In this document: piece by piece, positions 51,401 to 64,000 of the stretch
Position numbering within the stretch: the stretch's first letter is position 1
Layout of the letters: each line of letters begins with the position of its first letter
Assembly (NCBI RefSeq): GCF_002443255.2
Contig: NW_019211456.1
Location: forward strand, 34,411,795 to 34,475,794
From: Varroa destructor
Taxonomy: Eukaryota > Arthropoda > Arachnida > Mesostigmata > Varroidae
DNA length: 64,000 nt
Direction: 5' to 3'
Notes under the pieces: generated by a model
What the model was told of the DNA's origin: nothing
The model's database searches: none
Seen by the model: only the letters and a program-made list of their open reading frames with translations
Position numbers and translations under genes: made by a program

Positions 51401-54400
51401 TCATATAACGATAATATTACTGTTGATGTACAGATTCGTATGCATAATGTGCTCTTTTTTCCGAGTACCAACCTCATCAGCAGACAGATCAGAATCCGGT
51501 GTGGCAGCTATTGTTTGATCGCCGGCGGTAACCAACTCTTCATCGGTACTCGTCGACGTCGCAGTATTCGCTAGACGGCTACTAGTACTATGGCTGTTGT
51601 TATTGATATTATCGACATTGCTATGATTGTCGGCGGCATTTTCGTTACTATCGATAATATTATCTTCTGCGTTACTGATCTGATGTAAAAGTTCCGGCTG
51701 CAACGGAGGGGGAAGATCAGCTGGCTGCGGTGGCGATGCAGGCGGTTCTATGAGCAGCACCTAAATCAATTAAGAGGATAATTCTATCACTGACAAATGA
51801 TGACAGGAAATTAATCGTTTCTATATACAACCCTATACACTCCTATGTCTTTCTCAATAGCTTTTTTCGGGATGTTTTGAGAATACTTGTTTCAGGAGTA
51901 TCGTAATCAGCTGCGCGTTGTTCGGCAAAGTTAACAAAAATAAAAACAAACCTTATCACGCATGAACGTCGGCAAACAACGAGTTGGTATGCTTTTGGAG
52001 ACCCGATATTCGTGAGGTTTCGTAGCGTCCTCCGATTCAGCAAGAGCGCGTTGTACCTGCTCAGCTGTGTGCATCACAAAAAGTTTAGGCTGATATCTTA
52101 GGGGACACGTGGTATATGTCATCGAGTCCCAACAATGGTTACAATCCTAACATATTTATACTGTATACCAACCAATATCTTTCTGTAGTGAATCTAGGGT
52201 CATCTTGAGCTGTTCTGATGCGTCTGCTAGCCGATCCTGCCGCAGGTGTAGCTCCTTGAGCGCGGCCATATTATGATACATTAAACGCGCACCTGCGGTC
52301 ATTGAATCCTCCATTGGCATCGCCTTTCCCTGAATGTAGGCTTCGAATTCTTTTTGTGGCATCTGCAGTTGTCAGGGATAAAACGTACGATAAATAAATC
52401 GATTCGAAGCTACGCTTCAAATTAATTCGTTTAGAAGTGAAATGGTTATAGCGCCATGCTGTCTGCCAGTGGTCGGAATATACGATATTGCGCACTAACC
52501 ACTAGTCTATAAAGGACTCATTAAAAGGAGCAAGATTATATATCATCTGTTTACCAACCTGCAGTTTGTCGGCTGTAAGAGTCTCAATGAAATTTACCGC
52601 TCCACAGAGATTCGTGAACATATAGCCGCTTTCGCCACTACGAAGACGGCTTTGGGCGCTAAATAGTGTGACCTGCAAGGTAGCAGAAATAGTACTACGT
52701 CAATAGTATATTTCAAATATTATCATTACACCCATCCATTAGCTGACGAGATAACACAGGTGGCTTGATATTAAAAATAGACGTATCTTGGCCTTAAAAA
52801 TGATTGTCTTCACAGTTGGCGCCTGCCACAGAGATAAAACATTTGTCATCGTTTACTTCACACTCGAAAATAGGCATGGACCATAACGAATCTAAAAGCT
52901 TAAGATACGTATGTCACCTTTAGTGTTGGGTGATATCGTACCAGCTTAATATTGGTGTGTAATCTCGGAGGATTTGCCCGCAGAACCACGTAAATCATCG
53001 CTGGAAGAAAATCGTCTGCACCCGCATGGCTTGGACCTTTTGGAGCGGCTTGAAGCATCTTGAAAATATTCTTTGCTGCATCAACCACACAGGCCAATTT
53101 CTCCCTGTTATATAACAAAATATCTACATTAATATTGCCAAGCTTTTAATGTGAACAATTAAGTAGACCTGCAATATAATTAATAAAAACTGGTTTTTAT
53201 TAATTAAGGCATAGATTGACAAAAATAGGGTTTCTATATAACTGTATAAGAAGAGCATGTTCTTCTTATAACATTTATAGAGAAATGCACGTTTACTGTC
53301 AAAAATAAGGGTGAATTAAATTTATTGCCACGCACTTAGGAGACCTCTTCGAATCAATGAATATAAGCTGTTTCATGGCTTCGTCCATGAACTCCTTAAC
53401 GGTGGGATGAATATCGTCGACATCCAGTTCTAGATGATTTGCCCGTACCCAATGCAAAGACCGGATGCGTTGAAGGACCTTGAGATCACGACGCTCTTCT
53501 TCTGATGACAAAACGCTAAATAAAATACTAAGTAATACGCACCAAAAAACAAATATCAGTTTCATTAATTCTGGACAGTGAATTTTATTAATGCTGGAAC
53601 TTTAATTCTGGACAGTGAATTTTATTAATGCTGGAACTTTTCTTTAGTAAACTAGGCAGTATTGGTACAATGTTCTGACAACATTCCCTGCTCCACTCCA
53701 CAGCTCAACACTAATCTCATTACAATGTCAATCTTCAATACTATTTAGAGGCCTAGTAACATGTGCGATGAGCAACAGACGACTCAGACATGTGTTGCGG
53801 TACTCTTAAGCTAGGCTTCCTGCACACCATTCGTTTTCTAGACTATTTGTTGTTACTAAAATTAAAAGAAAAGCATTCTTTTTTTTTCGCTTAGTTCTGC
53901 TGTTGCTATTTTTCTCTCTAATTTATAATCCAATTGAAGTTTGATCTAATTTTCCCTCATTGCATTTCCCGAAAACTTACTCGTATGTGTGGGAGATAAA
54001 GAAGTCTTCACAAAGTTCGACCGCTTCCTGAGCGGTTGAAGCTTCAACTTCTTCTGCCGCTCGATCATAAATGAGTTGATAGACATCCTGGATCATATCC
54101 GAGACGGTAGACATTGACTCATTTCTGGAGGTAAGCATTAACGTCAACGAACATGCAAGTGCAACATATTTTAAATGACTAAATACCATCAGCCATCAAA
54201 CATTATCGCATATTTTATAGTAAGCTTTAAAAATTTAACAGCAATTTCCAAGAGATAAAAGTCTGCAGCATTTGATGCCCCAGAAGACACTGTCCATGCA
54301 CAAGCGACGTATACAAAATATGTAAGTTAAAACTCTCAAAAATTCAGTTCAGCTTACTTCTTAAACAATGTCTCCATTCTTTCGAAAGCCCCATTAAGCA

Positions 54401-57400
54401 ATTTAATTATTTCCACGCATATTTCCTGACGGAGAGCTAGCCTTCCATGAAGAACTTCGCGTAGAGCCAACAGGCCGTCCGATGCTTTTTTATCACGCAA
54501 AATTGGCCCATTCCAGGAACTTCCTAGTGAAAAACTTGTGTTTTCTGGAACCATGGACACAACTTTAAATTTTTTTTAACCTTTTTGGTTATTTCTACTG
54601 TGCGAACACGTCAAATTATAGATTCAACGACCTTAAGCTTGTAAGACAATCCATATCAATATTGATCAGGATTATCTTTTTACGTATGAACGTACGCTTT
54701 TCAGCACCGACTTATACTATGCTAATAATACTGATATTCGTAGATTCGTGTTAGAAGACATTATCCTTATAAAAAAAAAAAACCTGTGACCTAATTAAAC
54801 TGACACACGCTGCAGCGTATCGTTGGTAGTGAATAAATAAATCTCAGTCGATTGACCCCGAAAGTCATATTTGCTTGGTAAAACGGCCGTCTTGTTAGAA
54901 TCAGCCTTTTGTGGTGTCTAACCTTTGAGGGTGTTGGCACGTTTGATGAAATTTTTAAGGGTTTTGCTGCCTCGTTGCTGCTCCTTTTGACGATTCTTTT
55001 TCTCCTCAAATCGCCCAAAGAAATCCCCCGTGCCGCCAGGCTTCGCATCACTGAAATGTTGGCAACTTATAGTAGGAGATGTAGCTAGCTGACATACGGA
55101 GCCGCTATGCACATGGTGGCACTTGGAACTAACCTTCTTCGTTTCCTACGTCCTCGCACACAGTTTTGGTCGTCCCTACTAGGTTCATCATCACAATCAC
55201 ATCCGCTGTTGCAACTACTTGTAATGTCGAATGTGTTGGTAAGAATCAGGCTACATCCAACAATTATGCCACAAGTTGTGACTACAATTGAAATCATAAG
55301 GCACAAGCACATCATAATCGCAACTGTATGACAGGCACGCTAACGTGAGCGACAAACTCCGGTAACACGATTTCCCTCTAGTGGTTATGGCGGCAAACCA
55401 GTACAGCTTGTGGTAGAAGATGCATGCGACACGAATCGTGTCATAGAAACAGGCATGTCAATGATACGGACGGTACAATAACACAAAAAACAGTGACTGG
55501 ATTCTTATAAATGATATGATAATAGAACAAAGCTTGGATTGAGATAATAAGAGATTCGCCGGAGCGATGCGGCTTTTAATGGGCGGATCTCGCAAAGGGA
55601 GAAATTAGTAGAGTGCGATTAACTGCTATACTATAGTACACTAGCATTGATTTAAAACTAAAACGTTGTATCGAAGGCTCAAAGAATCCTTTTTGTTGAA
55701 CGCCGTACCGTGAAGTTGCTTTATCGAAATTCAAGGTTGGGTTTATTGAAAGAGTACGTGAAGAGTGTTCCTCGTAACTGCCTTTTATTAATTAAATATT
55801 ATACAAAGGATCATCTCTACATACAACAATATGGAATAAAACTAATAGCATACACTAGTAGTTCTATTAGCATTTGATAAAAACAAAAGGAAAAAGCACG
55901 CAGAAAAGAATGTATTTGTATTTCGGTCCATCTGGACTCACATTGCATGGCATATAGATTCTAGCTCAAAGAAAAAAAACCATGTTACATTCTCTAACAA
56001 GCAACGAGTAAGAAACGCCGTTAGAAATTTCGTCAATAGAATCATCAGATAAATACTGTTTTCGTTCTGCTGAAGAATCCTTCTCAAGCCAAACAGTGGC
56101 TGGCATGATGGTACGGACACTTCGGTTAATTAAATTGCATCTTATTGCTGTACAGTCGTTTAAGCATATATTGGTCTGCTGCCGTCCAGGCGCGGCTATG
56201 GCTAAAATGGTTTCAGCCGCCAACAGTATCACGCATTATGGCTGCGTAGCGTTTCGGTAAAAATCAACAACATATAAACACCACCTGCCAGTCTGAACAT
56301 GGTTTTAATTAACGGTACCTATGACAATAATTTCATCACCATCATAAGTACACATCGATCTGATTGCTAATGTTATTTGTCTTTTATTTCTAATAAAAGT
56401 TTGAGATGGCGTCGGGAGGTTCTCTATCTCACCAAATAGAGCAAAATCTAACAGCAAAAAGGTAAGTTTTTTTTTTTACCAAAGACGACGGAGTAATGGC
56501 ATTAATAGCAAATTAGATGACCGTACAAAAAACCGACCAATAAGTAGACTACGCTATCAAAAACTATCATATTCTATATAGTCGAATGAGATGCAAACGA
56601 CTGTCACTCCGCTCACATAAATAACTAATAATAATAATAAAATAAATAAATAAATAATAAAAAATAACATAAATAACGATAACAGGTAGCTTAACAAATT
56701 ATATATCACAACAAGCAAAAAACACAGACTAAAAAATGTTACTGTAAGGATCTATTAGATTTTACGTTGGTGGACGGAAAATTGTTCTGTCGTAGTTGTC
56801 ATCATTGCCCTCTCGATCTTAGCAACCGAATCGCTAGTTTAGTAATTATTTGTAATACGTTCGCGCGCACTTTCTCTTATTTGCCTACATCCCGTCCACC
56901 AGTAAGGGCGATGCAACGTACAAGCCGATGCGATAGAGAACCGCTTTTTAGAGGCTGAGTTGGGGCTTACAAGGACAATTAAAAAATTAGTCATAGCACG
57001 GGTTGAAGGGTACAATTCATGTGTGTCTATGTGTAGCAATAGAAACTTAAGTGAAGGTTATAACAAAGGCTGTAGCGGAGAAACAGTAAAGCAGGCCACA
57101 TGGGGGCATCTGCTACGGCCATGGAATATTCACACAACGAATTGTTCCAATAGAGACGTAATGATATCTGAGTGGGTAGAATAATAGTAGCTAATGTTAT
57201 ATAATGAATGGGACAACGGATCAAATGATGGTCAGGCATAGTACATGAAAACGGCATTAGAGAAGACTGCACGAAAAATGATACACACACGGGGCGAAGC
57301 ATGGGACAATGTCAACGGCCTTAAATACCAAAGGGTTCCACCGCCTAAACAACGTCGTCGAAATAATTCGATGAAATAATGATATTTAAATCATGTTTGC

Positions 57401-60400
57401 TATAAACACGGCTATTCAACTATTTACAGTGCGACATTTATAGTAATTGTAGCTAACCTATTTGTGTAGGATCCATACTGTTGATGATACTCTATATTAT
57501 ACGACTGATTGTGAACACGTGAGCACATATGAGACCCATCTTGCTTGCATCCTCCTCTCCGCGCAATAATAAATTGCAAACTTCCTTTAATTCATTCTAT
57601 CATTATTTCATTAATTTTCTGTTTATCTCACAGATACACATTCAAAACACTGAAATAGGCTTCGAATGGAGACTTCTTTTAGGATGAACCCTTTTTTTTT
57701 ATTAGAAGCTCACAGGAATTCTTATAAGAGTGTACAGAGTTTAAAAATAGAATTTTAAAAAGGGCTTCCATGCGGAGTAGTTACACAAAAATCACCAGCT
57801 TACAAGCGATATCGCCAGGTATCCACGCATCTCTTTCGACACTGCACACACTGCCCGAGACTATGCACGTTTTTACATTATAGCATTTGAGCCTGAGTCC
57901 TATTTCATTGAATTATGTCCGCTTTTGCCCTAAGCACCAAATTACAAGCCAACACAGAACGCTATATCGATACACATCGGTCAATAACATCCGTGTATCG
58001 GTCTCGATTAATTCAATGCGTTCGCACGTTGTTGATGAAAGCTCTACGTCTGCAGAACAACTAAAAGCCATATAATACATTGCTGTATAATGCACAAAAT
58101 GATTTCAGCTAAGAACTGTTAATCTGAACAGAGAAGAACAAATGGAGAGCGAACATAAACGTTGACGTTATACCACACATTGATATGTCGACAGGAGGAT
58201 AAGGACACACTGAAATTTCTTAGTCGACACTATTAGTAAACTTTGAAATATTCTGTCATAATTAAATTTACGTCCTTAGGGATATCTACAGCACGTGACG
58301 TTAGTTCTCAGATACCCGCTACTCTGTCGCTATTGCTAATACGATAAACAGTTCGAACAATAAACAACTGACGAGTAGTATAAATTCTACCATTTTGAAT
58401 TGACTTTACTATTGTGACTATCTTAGTACGCTACTACGGCAGTGAAAAACGGAAACAAAAGCATATAATGCAGTCTCGCAAAACAAACCCAGGACAGCCA
58501 GTAACCTCCAGACCTTTTCAAAGAATACAGCACAACATAATGAACTATTGACAGTTATCTATTGGTATTTCCGCTGGATTAAGCTGGGGTTAACAAACTT
58601 CAAACCAGCCACGGTAATACGAAACATATATAACAACACGTTCCAGCTAGTTCCCCTTTGCATCCAAAATTATTGAGATTCAATTTCATCGATATATATA
58701 TATATATCAAATCTGCCAAGTGAGTGAAAATATGTGGGAAGATAGTTGACAATGTATTTGGGGCTTTATTCTAACACGCGACAGGCAAAACGATACTGTG
58801 CTTCGTAACTGCTCGACGCAATACTACATCCGCACTCGCGTTGCGCAAGGCTAGGCTGGCGAGTTATCATAGACTTCGTCATATAAAAACTACATCATTG
58901 AGTCACATACATAAGTCACACGATGTATATGCATATAGCTTTGGCTTACTACGATGCAACAATATACTGCGCGTAGATACGCTTTTTAAGCCATTTATTC
59001 ATTATAGTGCCCCAACTGGAAATAACTTTGTTTAGCCGATGAACAACTGCATGGCATTTGTTCGAATCATGAGCTTGCATTAGACAACGGCGGTTTATAC
59101 CATAACACTTCCGGAAAAAATAATTTTGAAGTCGCGCATTGTTTGAGCTTGTTTACTCGAGTATGCCACATGCACAAATAGTGAAAAAAAAAAATTATGT
59201 TTGTGCTGCAACAACATGAACCCCCATTCATCATGTTGTGAATGCGCATCGTATAAAACTTCCAAAAGTTAGGCAATGCTCGTGTGGAAAACTTGCCTAA
59301 ACCGAGCATGTACTGGAAAGAACTGTACTCATTTTCAGTATATCTCAATGAAATGTAGTATCCTTGATGTTAGACGAAATTTAGAAAACAGAACGTAACA
59401 GCTAAGACTCTGCATATATTTCAGAACGTAATTACGGTCATTTGATCTGTCGATGCTGTCACATTAAGACAATTAGATAACATATAATTATGTGACGTTT
59501 ATTTTAGCCCGCTATACTATATATGTTTTTGACTATAATGCATCAACCATTTCAGGTCTGGCACTGTAATTTGCTACGCAGTGTTGCGAAGAATTCTGTT
59601 TTCGATTCGTTTTAACACGACTAATGTAGCTAATGTTATGAGATTAGGGTTAGGAAATTCCGGTTTTAACCTGTTTTCCTAGAGCGTTACTACCTGAATT
59701 AATGACATCGTGTTATCACTTGCCAAGCAGCGCAGCTACAAGTAGAAAAAAACGTGGTTATTGAAAATAGGCAGTTAATACAACTGCATGAAGCGAAAAG
59801 CGAATGCCTGTTTATTTTCTAGTTTCTTTAGCATTAAAATTCTACCGAATATTTATCAGAGTTCGGCGACATCCTTTCGGCGACGATATACTTTCCAGAC
59901 TATTAAACTTCTCGTAAGACCTCGTCATTTTGAATATTTAAGACCTTGGTCGTCAGATATTTTCTCTACAACAATCCACGATAAACAATAACACATGACC
60001 TTGTTCACATTCATTTTTTACCTTGCTTTTGTGTAAGTCTTCACTCCGCTACGAGTCATCGCGAGCCACAAATGATGCGGCATTTTAAATACAGACACGT
60101 TCAATAAATTTACTTAACGTCTTTATAAAGTGAAGATTTTTTGTTGAGTCGAATTTAATCAGCTGGTTTTCTCATATATATATCCACACGTATTTTAACC
60201 AGCAATATACATAGAGTGTATAATTGTTTTTCATTATATTCAAATTGTATCTATGCCTAGCGAAACAACCAGCACATGCGTATGTCTGCTAAAAATAGCA
60301 AGGAGTTCGGCAACTCGATATTCGTATAACACAACTGCCGGCATAGAAGAAAAATCATATCGTGTGAGCTACCAATATGTCACTAAATATTAATATTATT

Positions 60401-60677
60401 CGGAATTATAATTTAACATGAATTCCTACTTGATATAAAGCAAGCTTCATAGCCGATAAACGTACCTTAAACTCTGTCGAGATAGTTGTATTTTCGCACT
60501 GGTGACCTTATTTTTCGTATGTTGCTGAAGCTGCTGTTGCTGTTGCTGACGTATGAGCTTGTAACACTTGGAACAAAATCCTTCCCATTCGGGATTTCCG
60601 TAAAATTGGCATCCGTTTCGACAGTAGACATCGCGGTCTTCGACATGGAGTAATGTAGCTCGTCGGGCAGAAGACAT
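51401..60677 (-). CDS. Rabex-5: Rabex-5 / RABGEF1, Rab5 guanine-nucleotide exchange factor
   Basis: Ten minus-strand exons agree in phase: 60677-60466, 55050-54923, 54544-54358, 54124-53981, 53515-53336, 53104-52918, 52672-52559, 52362-52173, 52064-51952 and 51760-51401, giving about 604 aa. Exon 1 encodes the A20-type zinc finger (CRNGCQFYGNPEWEGFCSKC), which in homologues binds ubiquitin and acts as an E3, followed by a short polyglutamine. FGRFEEKKNRQKEQ matches the conserved linker. The helical bundle and VPS9 domain follow: RIRSLHWVRANHLELDV, ADDFLPAMIYVVLRANPPRL and SGYMFTNLCGAVNFIETL. VPS9 domains activate Rab5 on early endosomes. The C-terminal exon has the LPPPLQPE motif also seen at the end of the human protein. 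The final exon edge is uncertain, because donors at about 51461 and 51418 could lead to another exon near 51260. The 5.4-kb first intron is unusually long. Confidence 0.9.
53567..53640. repeat. Perfect 37-bp tandem duplication
   Basis: Units 53567-53603 and 53604-53640 are identical. They lie in a Rabex-5 intron, about 50 bases upstream (in gene sense) of the acceptor for exon 53515-53336, and so could affect branch-point choice. Confidence 0.9.
55134..55205 (-). CDS. Possible cassette exon of Rabex-5
   Basis: This 72-base segment sits between an acceptor-like TTGCAACAG and a GTTAGT donor. It enters and leaves in phase 2, exactly what is needed between Rabex-5 exons 60677-60466 and 55050-54923. 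It would add 24 residues including CDCDDEPSRDD and RGRRKRRR. The acceptor lacks a good pyrimidine tract. The same strand also has an uninterrupted frame from an ATG at 55315 whose first 27 residues are hydrophobic, so an alternative first exon is another reading. Confidence 0.3.
55206..60465 (-). other. Large first intron of Rabex-5
   Basis: AT-rich DNA with simple repeats such as AATA runs near 56630-56680 and a TA run at about 58693-58707. A + strand start at 56406-56461 (MASGGSLSHQIEQNLTAKR, donor GTAAGT) looks like a first coding exon. A phase-compatible continuation after an acceptor near 57632 would end in only seven more residues. A minus frame at 55966-56232 contains TVWLEKDSSAERKQYLSDD but has no linked exons. 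None is strong enough to call as a gene. Confidence 0.4.
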
Positions 60678-61480
60678 TTTCGTTTATACGGTTTGCCCAC
60701 CGGAATTTAAGCTGAATTCTACGGAATTCTTACGACTTTCAAATACATATAGATTCCTACGACTCTCAAATACGTACGGATGACAAGCTTACGCCCAACA
60801 CTTCTCCACGTTAGGACTTAGTCCTGTTGAATCTTAATACATGCAGGCCGGCACTAAAAATCTTGCTCTCAGCTGGGCGACGTTGCGCATCGCTTCTTAG
60901 TTGTCTCCCTGTTACAGTGGGAAATCGTGAATAAAAAAGGGATTGTATTTCACTATTTGCCGAAAGATATCGCAAAGCAGGGTGGAAACTGCACAGAAAT
61001 CATTCACGCCCAATCTTGATTTGTTGGCCAGCGCTTGCGAATTTCCTGTGGACAATACAATACAAGTAAAGACACAGCTGAGAGCCTAAAAGGTAACACG
61101 AGAGTAGCCGGCGTCAGCTACTGAACAATAAAGTTCATGGCTAAGACTCTCTCCGCAGCTTGGCACACTCTCGACAATGAGAGAGACGCAATCTTAACTG
61201 CTTGGCCTTGTTTGATATAAGTATCGCTTGTGATGACTGATTTGTACGTACGCGAATATTTTTGTATTAAATTCACTGAAATCAATTGCAAATATAACTG
61301 CTGTAGTAGACAGGATGAGTCGATGAGCCTATAATAGATATTCGTTTTGCCTGGCCAATATGACAACTTCACTATGGTTGATGCCGCAACTCCCGAACGG
61401 AGCGGCGGTTGCCTACGAGTTCATTGCAGCCAGTTTAGCAGACGAAACAGATGGCGCACTGCTTGAATGTACCACTCAAT

Positions 61481-61537
61481 GACAAGCCCGTGGTGACTAG
61501 AAAGATTATTTATCTTTCTAGGCACCACGGGCTTGTC
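61481..61537. repeat. 26-bp near-perfect hairpin with a 5-base loop
   Basis: The arms 61481-61506 and 61512-61537 pair at 25 of 26 positions; the only mismatch is A against G in mid-stem. The stem is GC-rich at its base, starting GACAAGCCCGTGGTG. No poly-T or transposon ends are obvious outside it. The loop is short for a pre-microRNA, so a foldback element or a recent palindromic duplication is also possible. Confidence 0.85.
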
Positions 61538-61816
61538 TCAAATAGGCAAACTTTGTTTCTCTGATCTAGCCAATTTTATTCGAAACAGTACCGCAGGCCA
61601 TTTTTTTTTGTTGATGTTGTTTCTTTTCGTCCTTCTTCTAATTCTTTCGTTACGTTTCACGGAACTGTTTGAGGTACGAAAACACTTATTATAGTCGTGA
61701 AATTCAATGGCCGTAAAACTTTACTTAGTCTTGTCAATCACTGGAATTAGGTAATATCATATATCTATTTTAAGCTTTACGTATATATTATAAATTAATC
61801 TGTTCCCTATTCTGTA

Positions 61817-61817
61817 C

Positions 61818-61887
<70 letters not shown>
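61817..61887. repeat. TAA trinucleotide microsatellite
   Basis: About 23 uninterrupted ATA/TAA units. It generates poly-Ile and poly-Tyr frames on the minus strand that are not genes. Confidence 0.95.
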
Positions 61888-63533
61888 GCGTATTCCTTAA
61901 TATGTTTAGAATGGAGGTTTTTTTTTGAAAAACGCAATTTTGAAATAATAATAACTTTTTTAGCTGAAACATTATTGGATAGGATGAAAGGCATTTAGCA
62001 TTTTACTTAGCACAAAATGCAAGCAGCCTTGATTTGTTACAATATATATAATTAGTATCGTTTCTCATGAATTAACAAAGGTATGACTACAGTAAAGAAT
62101 TGTTCAGAGCGCACACTTCGGTCTGCATAGAGTATATTCCTTAGAGATACTTGGGGTATAATAGGAACTTTGTTTAAGAAGTTCTCTATTGTAGCACAAC
62201 TATAACTAGTCGAAATGGCAGGCGTTTCTATCGAGTCACCTGTTTTCCCGTACGACAATTCCCATCGTAAACGAACAATTGTAAAGTAAACATTAGTTTT
62301 AAATATTAATGAATGTCCATCCTGCAAACAAAAGCCATAATACGCATCAGAATTATTTTGAGACAATGAAATAGGCTTAGCTATCTGATAAAATTAGACA
62401 GTCTTACTTAACACATTTCATCCTCGTTTTCGTTTTCAATACACTTGAGCCAGTAACTTCGTTACCAAATGTTCGAATTCAGAGATCTGAGTCTTGATTT
62501 AAAATAAACAGATTTCAACATTACCCTAGCATGAATTGTCTGGGATCACCAAGAAACCCTCCCCTTATCACTTTATTAAATTCGTAACAATGTTTCAAGA
62601 AAAACTTTGGAAAGCGTGAATTTATTTTATCGATGCCCGTGATTCAATTTGATAGTACTACAGATACTTCAGAATAAAATTTAAGTCCTCATTCAAAACG
62701 CGTATTCTACGTCCGAGCAGTCCGCTAAGGGAGATCACACTAAACATGCTTACAAAATTCACAACAAAGTTCAATGAATGAAAATATCCATATTTTCATA
62801 AATAATAAATACTTTAATATTAATGAATTAATCAGTGTTTATTCTTTGTATGTAATGTGTTTGTACACTGTAATTTCATTTGAAACAATGATAATCCGTG
62901 TGACACATTTAGGCCTACAATGCTAGGTTTGCTGGTACTGCCAAACTGGTAAGTGATAATCATCTGACGCGATCAATGGCGATATACTCTTATCCGCAGG
63001 ATAACATCTTTTTGTATTTGATACAGCAACGCAGAATAGAAATGATTATATGCTGACAATGGATCAAAACAACGCTATCGGGGCACCTGAAATGTAGACC
63101 CGCAGATTTAATTAGAAAATATAACGAATACATCATACGAAAGAAAGTTAATCAAAATATATACTCTATAGGTAGTCGCGCTTATCACAAGCCCTTACTG
63201 CGAAACAGGTAATAAAGGCAACGTTTCCAACAAAATTAGGTGGCATGATACTTGCATGGGAGGTAAATTGAAAACCATATTAAATTTGGTCATAGTCATG
63301 GTTACTTGGTTAGATGTACTTCAATATAGCTTGTATACTTGAACGTATGTATAGATCCTGAAAAACGTGTTGGTTCGTTTGCTTTTTCGGAACCTAGTAT
63401 CGCGAAATATGATTGTAATTATATTTCTAGAAAACAGCTGAAACAAACTAAATGGGTGGCTAATTTTTTTACTGTTCCCATCAAGTAGCTAATTTCTAGG
63501 TCAACATTATCTATTTCTTACATTCTTTTACAG

Positions 63534-63680
63534 AGCTAGCTACGCGGGCAACTAGTGAACGACAACGAAAGTTAGAGGCAAAAGTCACATTTTTTGGTGA
63601 ACTTCGAGAAATAGCTAGTAAAAAAGCATTCCCGTTGTCCCTTTATCCGAACGAATTTGCTAGATTTATGCCATATTGAG
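63534..63680 (+). CDS. Last coding exon of an unidentified gene
   Basis: A good acceptor (CATTCTTTTACAG) is followed by 48 open codons ending in TGA, entered in phase 1. The peptide includes ATSERQRKLEAKVTFFGELR and ends SLYPNEFARFMPY. It is charged and protein-like. A 34-base candidate exon ending at a GTAATA donor near 63210 would supply the needed phase, but I cannot link a start codon. I do not recognise the family. The gene is on the opposite strand from Rabex-5 and could share its upstream region. Confidence 0.4.
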
Positions 63681-64000
63681 CCCTATTCCTTTTCCTAGAT
63701 GTAAAACATTCAGCCCCTATACTTCTATTCTATTCAACCCTTTTAAAATGACTGTTTATTTTGTTGCTGTAGGAAGATTCAAATATCGGTAAATGCTAAT
63801 GCAAAAATACAAGCGAGCTGTATTCCGCAACATAACAACATTTTTACCATGCCTTTTTTGTTCTTTTTACCATGTTGGAAGAACCCAAATGGGTTCGGCC
63901 AGATCTATCTAGACTGAAACGTCTGGTGGGAGCAGGTCATTGACACTATATCGAGGAGTTAATTCCGAACATTAGTTATACAGTTGAAAATAACCGAAAA
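63681..64000. other. End of window, no gene seen
   Basis: AT-rich DNA that includes any 3' untranslated sequence of the preceding exon. Nothing further is visible. Confidence 0.5.

Larger units (their letters stand above)
60678..63533. other. Interval upstream of Rabex-5
   Basis: The left end should hold the Rabex-5 promoter. A strong hairpin (61481-61537) and a TAA microsatellite (61817-61887) are listed separately. A 104-codon minus frame at 62052-62366 contains a spliceable-looking piece (HSLIFKTNVYFTIVRLRWEL) but no family match. No complete gene is supported. Confidence 0.35.

Noticed and set aside
61757..61994. Two minus-strand frames with poly-Ile or poly-Tyr
   Set aside because: They are produced by the TAA microsatellite.

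Overview
The window is nuclear DNA from an animal, most likely an arthropod. Genes are split by many GT-AG introns (57 bp to about 9 kb). The recognisable genes are animal ones: a Dachs-type unconventional myosin, an invertebrate-type lysozyme, Rabex-5, an SLC35A4-like transporter and a Tudor-domain protein. Dachs together with an i-type lysozyme points to an arthropod; the intron-rich structure would suit a mite or tick, but I cannot fix the species. I saw no operons, CRISPR arrays, rRNA or tRNA, and no intact transposon.

Layout. 1-11.2 kb: one convincing first coding exon at 69-160 (+), then mostly non-coding DNA with short coding-like scraps. 11.26-11.87 kb: an intact 203-codon orphan CDS (+) with an N-myristoylation-type start. 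13.1-16.5 kb: a GC- and CAG/CAA-rich block, probably promoter or leader of the myosin. 17.33-31.6 kb (+): the complete eight-exon dachs-like myosin, whose exon phases all agree and give 1287 aa. 33.4-33.66 kb: a possible last exon with a transmembrane segment (+). 35.0-37.3 kb (-): SLC35A4-like nucleotide-sugar transporter. 39.0-41.7 kb (-): CCCH zinc finger plus Tudor-domain gene with one damaged exon. 42.6-43.4 kb (+): a three-exon orphan gene. 43.84-45.95 kb (-): complete four-exon i-type lysozyme. 51.4-60.68 kb (-): Rabex-5 (RABGEF1) in ten exons, about 604 aa. 63.5-63.7 kb (+): the last exon of an unknown gene.

Most genes were assembled by hand from splice signals, reading-frame continuity and family motifs, so exon edges are predictions. 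The genes look like an ordinary run of unlinked neighbours: planar-polarity and growth control (Dachs), endosomal Rab5 activation (Rabex-5), Golgi transport (SLC35A4-like), an extracellular lysozyme relative, and a germline-type Tudor protein. The least ordinary items are the CCCH-Tudor gene with a broken exon, the lysozyme with a lost catalytic glutamate, two orphan proteins, and several near-perfect hairpins.
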